Assembly (NCBI RefSeq): GCF_964204645.1 | Contig: NC_134035.1 | Coordinates: 12,321,951-12,381,950 of the forward strand | Direction of reading: 5' to 3' | Origin: Tubulanus polymorphus | Taxonomy: Eukaryota > Nemertea > Palaeonemertea > Tubulaniformes > Tubulanidae | Length of the DNA: 60,000 nt | Part shown: piece after piece, positions 1 through 10,937 of the stretch | Layout of the letters: each line of letters begins with the position of its first letter | Position numbering within the stretch: the stretch's first letter is position 1 | Translations under genes and position numbers: made by a program | Notes under the pieces: model-generated | The model's input: only the letters and a program-made list of their open reading frames with translations | Databases searched by the model: none | What the model was told of the DNA's origin: nothing

Positions 1-349
1 ATCATAATTCACACATTTGATTAAGACTCGCGCCATTTTATTAGTTGAAAAAACTTGCGCCATTTTAAACGATGAAGATATCTTGTACCCTTTTAAAATT
101 TGAATAAAAACTCGCGCCATTTTTTAAGATGAAATCTCAGACGAATAACCGAATTACATCAAGACTACCCAATGTCAAGGTATGTTGTAGGTTTAAGGTG
201 ACAGCATTCAGACACTTCACAGATAAAACACGCAATATTTCACACATTTGATAAAAACTTGTGCCATCTCAGGTCAATAAGAATAACCACAATGCAACAG
301 CACTGCACAGTGCTAGTTTTAGGTGTCAGCACAAATAAAATACCACAGT

Positions 350-1067
350 ACCAGCAATCATAATAATTCACATATTCTATAAAGACTCGCGCCATTTTAT
401 TAGATGAAGATATCTAATACCCTTTTAAAATTTGAATAAAAACTCGCGCCATTTTTAAGATGAAATCTCAGATGAATAACCGAATTACATCAAGACCACC
501 CAATGTCAAGGTATGTTGTAGGTTTAAGGTGACAGCATTCAGACGCTTCACAGATAAAACACGCAATACTTCACACATTTGATAAAAACTCACGCCATTT
601 TTTAGGTGATGATTTTTTTAGTTTATGAAAAAACCCAAGACCTTTTGGACAGATTTTTCACCAGGTTTTGCAAATTACTTCCGCTACTCCTTTGCACTAG
701 TTTCAGCCCAGGATGTTTGATTGCACTCCTTTCAGCCCAGGAATATCATCTGATCATAATTACTGAAATTTTAGTGGGTTGTTGAAACTTCCGGAGTCTA
801 AAACGCTTTAGTGCAGGCTTTTATTACTGGTTCATCACTTATTAGAATCGATTGTAGTCAAGTCTTTTAGTTTCAAATATTGACTTTGCTTCACAGATAA
901 AAGTCCACAGTTAAACGTCAATAATTCACATATTTGATAAAAACTCGCGCCACTTTATTAGATGAAGATATCTTGTATCCTTTTTAAATGTTTGGAAAAA
1001 ACTCGCACCATTTTCATCGGTGACAATTCTTGCATTGATCCTTTTTAAATTTTTGTTTAAGAACAGT
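350..1067. repeat. Array 1 unit A, internally deleted (718 bp)
   Basis: This unit matches the other units from its start through the ~280 bp segment, then jumps within TTTTTGTTTAAGAAC directly to AGTACCAGC. Units B and C continue at that point with TCGCGCCATTTTTATAAGATG and a further ~0.9 kb. Comparing the ~280 bp landmark (627 to 1,371 is 744 bp, against 1,658 bp elsewhere) gives a loss of about 914 bp. Short shared bases at the break suggest deletion or unequal exchange. Confidence 0.75.
607..895. repeat. ~280 bp non-monomer segment, copy in unit A
   Basis: The segment runs from GTTTATGAAAAAACCCAAGA to TTTCAAATATTGACTTTGCT. It shares none of the monomer landmarks and contains two nearby copies of TTTCAGCCCAGGA. 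It returns at the same place in units B, C and D. I infer an old insertion or captured sequence that was co-amplified with the satellite. Terminal repeats were not seen, so its class is unknown. Confidence 0.7.
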
Positions 1068-2720
1068 ACCAGCAATCATCATAATTCACACATTTGATTA
1101 AGACTCGCGCCATTCTATTAGTTGAAAAAACTCGCGCCGTTTTATACCATGAAGATATCTTGTACCCTTTTAAAATTTGAATAACAACTCGCGCCATTTT
1201 TTAAGATGAAATCTCAGATGAATAACCGAAGTGCATCTAGACTACCCAATGTCAAGGTATGTTGTAGGTTTAAGGTGACCGCATTCAGACACTTCACAGA
1301 TAAAACACACAAGAACACACATTTGATAAAAACTCGCGCCATTTTTTAGGTGATGATGTCTTTAGTTTATGAAAAAACCCAAGACCTTTTGGACAGATTT
1401 TTCACCAGGATTTGCAAATTACTTCCGCTACTCCTTTACACTAGTTTCAGCCCAGGATGTTTGATTGCACTCCTTTCAGCCCAGGAATATCATCTGATCA
1501 TGATTACTGAAATTTTATTTGGTTCTTGAAACTTCCGGAGTCTAACACGCTTTAGTGCAGGCTTTTATTACTGTTTCATCACTTTTTAGAATCGATTGTA
1601 GTCAAGTCTTTTAGTTTCAAATAATGACTTTACTTCACAGATAAAAGTCCACAGTTCAACGTCAATAATTCACATATTTGATAAAAACTAGCGCCATTTT
1701 ATTAGATGAAGATATCTTGTATCCTTTTCAAATGTTTGGAAAAAACTCGCGCCATTTTCATCGGTGACAATTCTTGCATTGATCCTTTTTAAATTTTTCT
1801 GTAAGAACTCGCGCCATTTTTATTAGATGAAATTTCAGATGATCAACAAGACTGTACATTGTCAAGGTGCTTTATAGGTTTTTCGTTGACAGGATTCCCT
1901 AAATTCACAGATAAGAAAACAGTACCAGCAATCATCACAATTATTTGATTTAGACTCGTGCCATTTTATGAGCTGTTTTATGGGATGAAGATATCTTGTA
2001 TTCATTTGAATGCTTGAAGAAAATCTCGCGCCATTTTATAAGACGAAATCTCAGTTGAATATCCAAAGTTAATCAAGACTACAACACGTTGTCAAGGTAT
2101 GTTATAGGTTTTAGTTAAAATCACAATACTCCACACATGTAATGAATACTCGTTCCATTTTATATAGGATGATGATATCTTGTATCTTTATTGATAAAAT
2201 CTGCCCCTCTTTGAAATGAAACTGCACCATTTTGTGAGATGAAATTCCGTGAAATTTCATTACATCAAATCTAATGAATGTCCACACAATCCACACAGCA
2301 CCTGCATCTAGACTTCACACATTCGCTAAAAAACTTGCTCCATTTTGTAAGACGATGAAATCTTGGATGAATAACCACAGTGCATTAATACTATTTAGTA
2401 GCAAGGTATGTCTATAAAATAGCCTATAGGTTTTAGGTGACAGCGCTTCCAGACTTCACATAAACAGAGCACATCATAAATTCACATATTTGATAAATAC
2501 TCTTCATGAGATGATGATATCTTGTATCCTCTTCAACATAAAAAAGAGCGTGCCGTTTTGTCAGATGGAACAGCGAGCCGTTTTATTGGATGGAACCTCG
2601 CGCCATTTCTGGAATAATCCGATGAATGACCACAACGCATTAACACTATACACAGTTCCAATGTACTGTATAGGTTTTAGGTGACTGCACTCTAAGACTT
2701 CACAAATAGAATACCACAGT
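1068..2720. repeat. Array 1 unit B (1,653 bp)
   Basis: Full-length higher-order unit. It contains the ~280 bp segment at about 1,350-1,640 and the ATAAAAAAGAGCG landmark near 2,540. The same landmark lies near 4,197 and 5,862 in units C and D. Confidence 0.85.
1347..1645. repeat. ~280 bp non-monomer segment, copy in unit B
   Basis: Same segment as in unit A, 744 bp downstream of it, with small differences such as TTTGGTTCTTGAAAC for AGTGGGTTGTTGAAAC. Confidence 0.7.
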
Positions 2721-4377
2721 ACCAGCAATCATCATAATTCACACATTTGATTAAGACTCGCGCCATTTTATTAGTTGTAAAAACTCGCGCCATTTTATAA
2801 GATGAAGATATCTTGTACCCTTTTAAAATTTGAATAAAAACTCGCGCCATTTTTTGAGATGAAATCTCATATCAATAACCGAATTACATCTAGACTACCC
2901 AAGGTTAAGGTAAGTTGTAGGTTTAAGGTGACAGCATTCAGACACTTCACAGATAAAACACGCAATACTTTACACATTTGATAAAAACTCACGCCATTTT
3001 TTTAAGCGATGACGTCTTTAGTTTATGAAAAAACTCAAGACCTTTTGGACTGATTTTTCACCAGGTTTTGCAAATTACTTCCCCTACTCCTGTGCACTAG
3101 TTTCAGCCCAGGATGTTTCTTTGCACTCCTTTCAGCCCAGGAATATCATCTGATCATAATTACTGAAATTTTAGTGGGTTGTTGAAACTTCCGGAGTCTA
3201 AAACGCTTTAGTGCAGGCTTTTATTACTGGTTCATCACTTTTTAGAATCGATTGTAGTCAAGTCTTTTAGTTTCAAATATTGACTTTGCTTCACAGATAA
3301 AAGTCCACAGTTAAACGTCAATAATTCACATATTTGATAAAAACTCGCGCCATTTTATTAGATGAAGATATCTTGTATCCTTTTTAAATGTTTGGAAAAA
3401 ACTCGCACCATTTTCATCGGTGACAATTCTTGCATTGATCCTTTTTAAATTTTTGTTTAAGAACTCGCGCCATTTTTATAAGATGAAATTTCGGATGATC
3501 AACAAGACTGTACATTGTCAACGGCTTTATAGGTTTTTCGTTGACGGGATTCACTAAATTCACTGATAAAAAACCACAGTACCAGCAATCATCACAATTA
3601 TTTGATTAAGACTCGCGCCATTTTATGAGATGTTTTATGAGACGAAGATATCTTGTACTCATTTGAATGCTTGTAGAAAATCTCGCGCCATTTTATAAGA
3701 CGAAATCTCAGGTGAATATCCAAAGTTAATCAAGACTAAAACACGTTGTCAAGGTATGTTATAGGTTTTAGTTATAATCACAATACTCCACACATGTAAT
3801 GAATACTCGCACCATTTTATATAGGATGATGATATCTTGTATCTTTATTGATAAAATCTGCCCCTGTTTGAAATGAAACTGCACCATTTTGTGAGATGAA
3901 ATTCCGTGATATTTCATTATATCAAATCTAATGAATGTCCACACAATCCACACAGCACCTGCATCTAGACTTCACACATTCGCTAAAAAAACTCGCGTCA
4001 TTTTGTAAGACGATGAAATCTTGGATGAATAACCACAGTGCATTAATGCTATTTAGTAGCAAGGTATGCTATCAAATAGCCTATAGGTTTTAGGTGACAG
4101 CGCGTCCAGACTTCACATAAACAGAGCACATCATAAATTCACATATTTGATAAAAACTCTTCATGAGATGATGATATGTTGTATCCTCTTCAACATAAAA
4201 AAGAGCGTGCCATTTTGTCAGATGGAACAGCGAGCCGTTTTATTGGATGGAACCTCGCGCCATTTCTGGAATTACCTGATGAATGACCACAACGCATTAA
4301 CACTATACACAGTTCCAATGTACTGTATAGGTTTTAGGTGACTGCACTCTAAGACTTCACAAATAGAATACAACAGT
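2721..4377. repeat. Array 1 unit C (1,657 bp)
   Basis: Full-length unit, clearly homologous base by base to unit B with scattered substitutions and small indels, for example GACGTC in place of GATGTC at ~3,010. No coding content is recognised. Confidence 0.85.
3006..3297. repeat. ~280 bp non-monomer segment, copy in unit C
   Basis: Same segment, 1,658 bp downstream of the unit B copy. It reads CAAGACCTTTTGGACTGA where the others read GGACAGA. Confidence 0.7.
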
Positions 4378-6042
4378 ACCAGCAATCATCATAATTCACA
4401 CATTTGATTAAGACTCGCGCCATTTTATTAGTTGAAAAAACTCGCGCCATTTTGTAAGATGGAGATATCTTGTACTTTTTTTTAAATTTGAATAAAAACT
4501 CGCGCCCATTTTTTAAGATGAAATCGCAGATGAATAACCGGATTACATCAAGACCACCCAATGTCAAGGTATGTTGTAGGTTTAAGGTGACAGCATTCAG
4601 ACACTTCACAGATAAAACACGCAATACTTCACACATTTGGTAAAAACTCACGCCATTTTTTTAGGTGATGATGTCTTTAGTTTATGAAAAAACCCAAGAC
4701 CTTTTGGACAGATTTTTCACCAGGTTTTGCAAATAACTTCCCCTACTCCTTTGCACTAGTTTCCGCCCAGGATGTTTGATTGCACTCCTTTCAGCCCAGG
4801 AATATCATCTGATCATAATTACTGAAATTTTAGTTGGTTCTTGAAACTTCCGGAGTCTAACACGCATTAGCGCAGGCTTTTATAACTGGTTCATCACTTT
4901 TTAGAATCGATTGCAGTCAAGTCTTTTAGTTTCAAATATTGACTTTGCTTCACAGATAAAAGTCCACAGTTCAACATCAATAATTCACATATTTGATAAA
5001 AACTCGCGCCATTTTATTAGATGAAGATATCTTGTATCCTTTTTAAATGTTTGGAAAAAACTCGCGCCATTTTCATCGGTGACAATACAATTCTTGCATT
5101 GATCCTTTTCAAATTTTTGTGTAAGAACTCGAGCCATTTTTATAAGATGAAATTTCAGATGATCAACAAGACTGTACATTGTCATGGTGCTTTATGGGTT
5201 TTTCGTTGACAGGATTCACTAAATTCACTGATAAAAATCCACAGTACCAGCAATCATCACAATTATTTGATTAAGACTCGCGCCATTTTATGAGATGTTT
5301 TATGAGATGAAGATATCTTGTACTAATTTGAATGCTTGTAGAAAATCTCGCGCCATTTTATAAGACGAAATCTCAGGTGAATATCCAAAGTTAATCAAGA
5401 CTACAACACGTTGTCAAGGTATGTTATAGGTTTTAGTTATAATCACAATACTCCACACATGTAATGACTACTCGTTCCATTTTATATAGGATAATGATAT
5501 CTTGTATTTTTATTGATAAAATCTGCCCCTCTTTGAAATGAAACTGCACCATTTTGTGAGATGAAATTCCGTGAAATTTCATTACATCAAATCTAATGAA
5601 TGTCCACACAATCCACACAGCACCTGCATCTAGACTTCACACATTCGCTAAAAAACTTGCTCCATTTTGTAAGACGATGAAATCTTGGATGAATAACCAC
5701 AGTGCATTAATGCTATTTAGTAGCAAGGTATGTCTATAAAATAGCCTATAGGTTTTAGGTGACAGCGCTTCCAGACTTCACATAAACAGAGCACATCATA
5801 AATTCACATATTTGATAAAAACTCTTCATGAGATGATGATATGTTGTATCCTCTTCAACATAAAAAAGAGCGCGCCATTTTGTCAGATGGAACAGCGAGC
5901 CGTTTTATTGGATGGAACCTCGCGCCATTTCTGGAATAACCTGATGAATGACCACAACGCATTAACACTATACTCAGTTCCAAGGTACTGTATAGGTTTT
6001 AGGTGACTGCACTCTAAGACTTCACAAATAGAATACCGCAGT
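4378..6042. repeat. Array 1 unit D (1,665 bp)
   Basis: Full-length unit homologous to B and C. It carries a small local duplication (GACAATACAATTCTTG near 5,080, where other units read GACAATTCTTG), which accounts for part of its extra length. Confidence 0.85.
4662..4955. repeat. ~280 bp non-monomer segment, copy in unit D
   Basis: Same segment, 1,658 bp downstream of the unit C copy. It shares TGGTTCTTGAAACTTCC with unit B, so B and D may be closer relatives than B and C in this part. Confidence 0.7.
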
Positions 6043-7600
6043 ACCAGCAATCATCATAATTCACACATTTGATTAAGTCTCGCGCCATTTTATTAGTTGA
6101 TAAAACTCGCGCCATTTTATGAGATGTCAGAATTCTCTGATGAATAACCTAAGTGAGTCAAGACTGCACAGTTCCAAGCTCTGTTACATAGGTTTAAAGT
6201 GACAGCTGCACTCCCACACTTCACTGGTAAAAAAAAAACATTTGATACAAACTTAACTCGCGCCATTTTGTAAGACGAAATCTCGTGCCATTATATCTCA
6301 GATGATGAAATGTCGAATGGATAACCACAGTGTATTAAGACTATAGTATCAAGGACTCTTTAATCGTTTTTAGAGCCCATGAAAGTACTAACGTATTTTC
6401 AACATAAATGTGTATGCTTCCAGACTGCAGGGAAACAGACCCGAGTACCAGCAATCGTAATTCACATATTTGATAAAAACTCGCGCCAATTCATAAAATG
6501 ATCATATCTTGTATCTTTTCTGATATCAAAAAAGAGCGTGCCATTTTGTCAGATGAAACATCGAGTCGTTTTATTAGATGGAACCTCGCGCCATTGCATA
6601 AGATGGATTATCTGGTGAATGACCGCAGTGCATCAACACTACGCAGTTCCAAGGTACTGTATAAGTTTAGGTGGCAGCACTCAAAGACTTCACAAATAAA
6701 ATACCACAGTACCAGCAATCATCATAATTCACACATTCGATTAAGGCTCGCCCTATTTGTTGAGATGATGATATCTTGTATCCTTTTTAATGAAAAAAAA
6801 CCGCGCCATTTTGGGAGATGAAACTGCACCATCATATAACATCATTAAACATCGAGCCATTTTATTAGATGAAATGAATAAAAACAGGCATCAACCCTAC
6901 ACTTTACCAAGGTATGTTACAAAGGTTTAAAGTGAGTGACAGCACTCAAAGACTTCGCAAATAAAATACCACAGTACCAGCAATCATACTTCAGACACTT
7001 TATGATGATAGTGTTCTTGTGATACAAAATAACTCGTGCCTTTTTACGAAATGAAACATCGAGCAATTTTTGAGACGCAACCTCGAGCCATTTTATAAGA
7101 TAAAATCTTGTATGAGTTGTGCATCAGGTAGTCTACAGTGCATCAGGGGTATACAGTACCGAGTTATGTTTAACAAATATAGGTTTAAGGCGCTTCCAGA
7201 CTTCACAGAAACAGACCACGTTACCATTATTCATTTCACATTTTTGATTAAAACTCGTGCCATTTTATTAGATGATTATAACTAGGATCCTCTTTAATAT
7301 AAAAAAGAGTGTGCCATTTCATGAGGTTAACCCTCATGCCACTATTAGAAGAAACCTTGCACTATCATTATAAGATGAAACATCGCGCCATTCTATTAGA
7401 TGATGAATAACCACAGTGCATCAACACTGCGCACTACAAAGGTATGTTATCGGTTATAAGCGAGAGCAGTCCCACAAAAAGACACAATTCCAGCTTCCAA
7501 ACTTCGCTCATTGGATAAAAATCCAAGCCATTCTATACAATGATAATCTTGCTTTCTTTATACATGTAATAACAAAGTTGTGACCTTTTATGAGATGACC
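6043..7600. repeat. Degenerate array 1 monomers (transition zone)
   Basis: After unit D the ordered 1.66 kb structure is lost. What remains are single, strongly diverged monomers that still show CTCGCGCCATTTT-like boxes (6,080; 6,107; 6,259; 6,587; 7,390), GATGAAAC and CCACAGTACCAGCAATCAT (6,702; 6,969). The ~280 bp segment is absent. This zone leads directly into array 2 and holds monomers that look intermediate between the two arrays. Confidence 0.75.
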
Positions 7601-7679
7601 AACAGCCAGGCTTCCCAGGTGAATTACCACAGAACCAACGACCGGACTCCACAGATGAATTACCACAGAATCATCATCA

Positions 7680-8862
7680 AACTCTACCACAGATCCAACA
7701 TCCAAACTTCACATGAATAACCATAGAACCAACATCCAAACTTCACAGATGAATAACCACAGAACCAACATCCAGACTTCACCACAGAACCAATGTCCAG
7801 GCTTCACAGATGAATTATCACAGAACCAACATCAAACTCTACCACAGAACCAACATCCAAACTTCACAGATGAATATCCACAGAACCAACATCCAAACTT
7901 CACAGATGAATAACCACAGAACCAACATCAAAACTTCACAGATGAATAACCACAAAACCAACATCAAAACTTCACAGATGAATCACCACAGAACCAACAT
8001 CAGACTCTACCACAGAACCAATGTCCAGGCTTCACAGATGAATTACCACAGAACCAACATCAAACTCTACCACAAAACCAACATCCAGACTCCACAGATG
8101 AATTACCACAGAACCAACATCCAGACTTCACAGATGAATTACCACAGAACCAACATCCAGACCCCACAGATGAATTACCACAGAACCAACATCAAACTCT
8201 ACCACAGAACCAACATCCAGGCTTCACAGATGAATTGCCACAGAACCAACATCAAACTCTACCACAGAACCAACATCCAAACTCCACAGATGAATTACCA
8301 CAGGACCAACATCAAACTCTACCACAGAACCAACATCCAGACTCCACAGATGAATTACCACAGAACCAACATCAACCTCTACCACAGAACCAACATCCAG
8401 GGTTCACAAATGAATTACCACAGAACCAACATCAAACTCTACCACAGAACCAACATCCAAACTCCACAGATGAATTACCACAGGACCGACATCAAACTCT
8501 ACCACAGAACCAACATCCAGACTCCACAGATGAATTACCACAGAACCAACATCAAACTCTACCACAGAATTAACATCCAGACTCCACAGATGAATTACCA
8601 CAGAACCAACATGCAGACTCCACAGATGAATTACCAAAGAACCAACATCCAGGCTTCACAGATGAATTACCACAGAACCAACATCAAACTCTACCACAGA
8701 ACCAACATCAAACTCTACTACAGAACCAACATCCAGACTCCACAGACGAATTACCACAGAACCAACATCAAACTCTATCACAGAACCAACATCCAAACTC
8801 CAAAGATGAATTACCACAGAACCAACATCAAACTACCACACCAGACTCCAAGGTATTTATGA
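7680..8862. repeat. Left-edge homogeneous run of 60 bp units
   Basis: About 20 units of 60 bp without punctuation. The first few (7,680-7,990) are irregular and mix the 36 bp and 24 bp halves; after that the 60 bp period is steady. It holds the longest open frame of the window, 350 codons at 7,810-8,862, reading 20-residue repeats such as NYHRTNIKLYHRTNIQTPQ. The overlapping +1 frame reads DELPQNQHQTLPQNQHPDST and the antisense frame reads VVIHLWSLDVGSVVEF. With three frames open together, translation of any one is unsupported. Confidence 0.9.
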
Positions 8863-8905
8863 TCTAGGTGATGCAGCTTCCAGACTTAAAGAATCAAGAC
8901 CACAG
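8853..8905. repeat. Representative alpha punctuation segment
   Basis: First alpha copy, containing GGTATTTATGATCTAGGTGA and then TGCAGCTTCCAGACTTAAAG. Dozens of copies follow through 38,830. Alpha supplies both the TGA or TAG that ends the upstream open frames and the ATG that starts the next short one. It aligns with the array 1 word CCAAGGTATGTTATAGG plus TTTTAGGTGACAGCACTC, so it looks like a relic of the ancestral monomer. Confidence 0.85.
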
Positions 8906-9009
8906 AACCACCATCCAGACTTCGCAGATGAATTACCACAAAACCAACATTCAGATTCAACAGATGAATAACCACAGAACCAACATCAAACTCTACCACA
9001 CCAGCAGAA

Positions 9010-9060
9010 TCCAAGGTATTTATCATGTTATAGGTGATGCAGCTTCAAGACCTGACAGAT
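9010..9060. repeat. Representative beta punctuation segment
   Basis: First beta copy, containing CCAGCAGAATCCAAGGTATT, TATCATGTTATAGGTGATGC and TTCAAGACCTGACAGATGAA. Most later copies read TGTTTTAGG in place of TGTTATAGG. Where beta follows alpha, the two shared landmarks lie 166 bp apart in nearly every case. Beta to the next alpha is variable, at 181-183, 207, 267 or 327 bp. Confidence 0.8.
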
Positions 9061-10396
9061 GAATTACCACAGGACCAACATCAACCTCTACCACAGAACC
9101 AACATCCAGACTCCACAGATGAATTACCACAGAACCAACATCAAACTCTATCACAGAACCAATGTCCAGACTCCACAGATGAATTACCACAGAACCAACA
9201 TCAAACTCTATCACAGAACCAACATCCAAACTCCACAGATGAATTACCACAGAACCAACATCAAACTACCATACCAGACTCCAAGGTATTTATGATCTAG
9301 GTGATGCAGCTTCCAGACTTAAAGAATCAAGACCACAGAACCACCATCCAGACTTCGCAGATGAATTACCACAGAACCAACATTCAGATTCAACAGATGA
9401 ATTACCACAGAACCAACATCAAACTACCATACCAGACTCCAAGGTATTTATGATCTAGGTGATGCAGCTTCCAGACTTAAAGAATCAAGACCATAGAACC
9501 ACCATCCAGACTTCGCAGATGAATTACCATAGAACCAGCATTCAGATTCAACAGATGAATAACCACAGAACCAACATCAAACTCTACCACACCAGCAGAA
9601 TCCAAGGTACTTATCATGTTTTAGGTGATGCAGCTTCAAGACCTGACAGATGAATTACCACAGAACCACCATCCAGACTCCACAGACGAATTACCACAGA
9701 ACCAACATCAAACTCTATCACAGAACCAACATCCAAACTCCACAGATGAATTACCACAGAACCACCATCAAACTACCACACCAGACTCCAAGGTATTTAT
9801 GATCTAGGTGATGCAGCTTCCAGACTTAAAGAATCAAGACCATAGAACCACCATCCAGACTTCGCAGATGAATTACCATAGAACCAGCATTCAGACTTCC
9901 CAGATGAATTACCACAGAACCACCATCAAACTACCACACCAGACTCCAAGGTATTTATGATCTAGGTGATGCAGCTTCCAGACTTAAAGAATCAAGACCA
10001 CAGAACCACCATCCAGACTTCGCAGATGAATTACCACGGAACCAACATTCAGATTCAACAGATGAATAACCACAGAACCAACATCAAACTCTACCACACC
10101 AGCAGAATCCAAGGTATTTATCATGTTTTAGGTGATGCAGCTTCAAGACCTGACAGATGAATTACCACAGGACCAACATCAACCTCTACCACAGAACCAA
10201 CATCCAGACTCCACAGATGAATTACCACAGAACCAACATCAAACTCTATCACAGAACCAATGTCCAGACTCCACAGACGAATTACCACAGAACCAACATC
10301 AAACTATCACAGAACCAACATCCAAACTCCACAGATGAATTACCACAGAACCAACATCAAACTACCACACCAGACTCCAAGGTATTTATGATCTAG

Positions 10397-10937
10397 GTGA
10401 TGCAGCTTCCAGACTTAAAGAATCAAGACCACAGAACCACCATCCAGACTTCACAGATGAATTACCACAGAACCAACATTCAGATTCAACAGATGAATAA
10501 CCACAGAACCAACATCAAACTCTACCACACCAGCAGAATCCAAGGTATTTATCATGTTTTAGGTGATGCAGCTTCAAGACCTGACAGATGAATTACCACA
10601 GAACCACCATCCAGACTCCACAGACGAATTACCACAGAACCAACATTAAACTATCACAGAACCAACATCCAAACTCCACAGATGAATTACCACAGAACCA
10701 ACATCAAACTACCACACCAGACTCCAAGGTATTTATGATCTAGGTGATGCAGCTTCCAAACTTAAAGAATCAAGACCACAGAACCACCATCCAGACTTCG
10801 CAGATGAATTACCATAGAACCAGCATTCAGACTTCCCAGATGAATAACCACAGAACCAACATTCAGATTCAACAGATGAATAACCACAGAACCACCATCA
10901 AACTACGACACCAGACTCCAAGGTATTTATGATCTAG
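10397..10937. repeat. Internal ~540 bp segment repeated at +4,059 bp
   Basis: The alpha, beta and alpha segments at 10,397, 10,744 and 10,938 return at 14,456, 14,803 and 14,997, an offset of 4,059 bp, and again one block later at 20,585, 20,932 and 21,126. The later copies differ by CTTTAAGG for CTCCAAGG at ~14,783 and ~20,909. This similarity may have served as the exchange site that produced the 6,129 bp block. Confidence 0.7.

Larger units (their letters stand above)
1..7600. repeat. Array 1: diverged satellite with ~1.66 kb higher-order unit
   Basis: The whole stretch is made of related monomers of roughly 250-330 bp. A monomer runs from CAGTACCAGCAATCATCA through TTCACACATTTGAT, one to three CTCGCGCCATTTT boxes, GATGAAGATATCTTGTAT and ATGAATAACCACAGTGCAT to CCAAGGTATGTTATAGG and TTTTAGGTGACAGCACTC, ending in GACTTCACAGATAAAA. 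Several monomers plus one unrelated ~280 bp segment form a ~1.66 kb unit. The register word ACCAGCAATCATCATAATTC recurs at 1,068, 2,721, 4,378 and 6,043, giving periods of 1,653, 1,657 and 1,665 bp. Short open frames of 61-64 codons recur at the same spacing with substitutions and are chance products. No protein family is recognisable. The array continues beyond the left edge. Confidence 0.93.

Noticed and set aside
2111-6006. Recurrent 61-64 codon open frames in array 1 (for example 2,111-2,296 minus and 2,490-2,684 plus)
   Set aside because: They recur only because the 1.66 kb unit recurs. They differ by substitutions at all codon positions and resemble no protein.
4270-6145. Hammerhead ribozymes in array 1 (CTGATGA at ~4,276, ~5,940 and ~6,135), as known for some animal satellites
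   Set aside because: No GAAA at a suitable distance and no pairing stem follows CTGATGA in any of these places.
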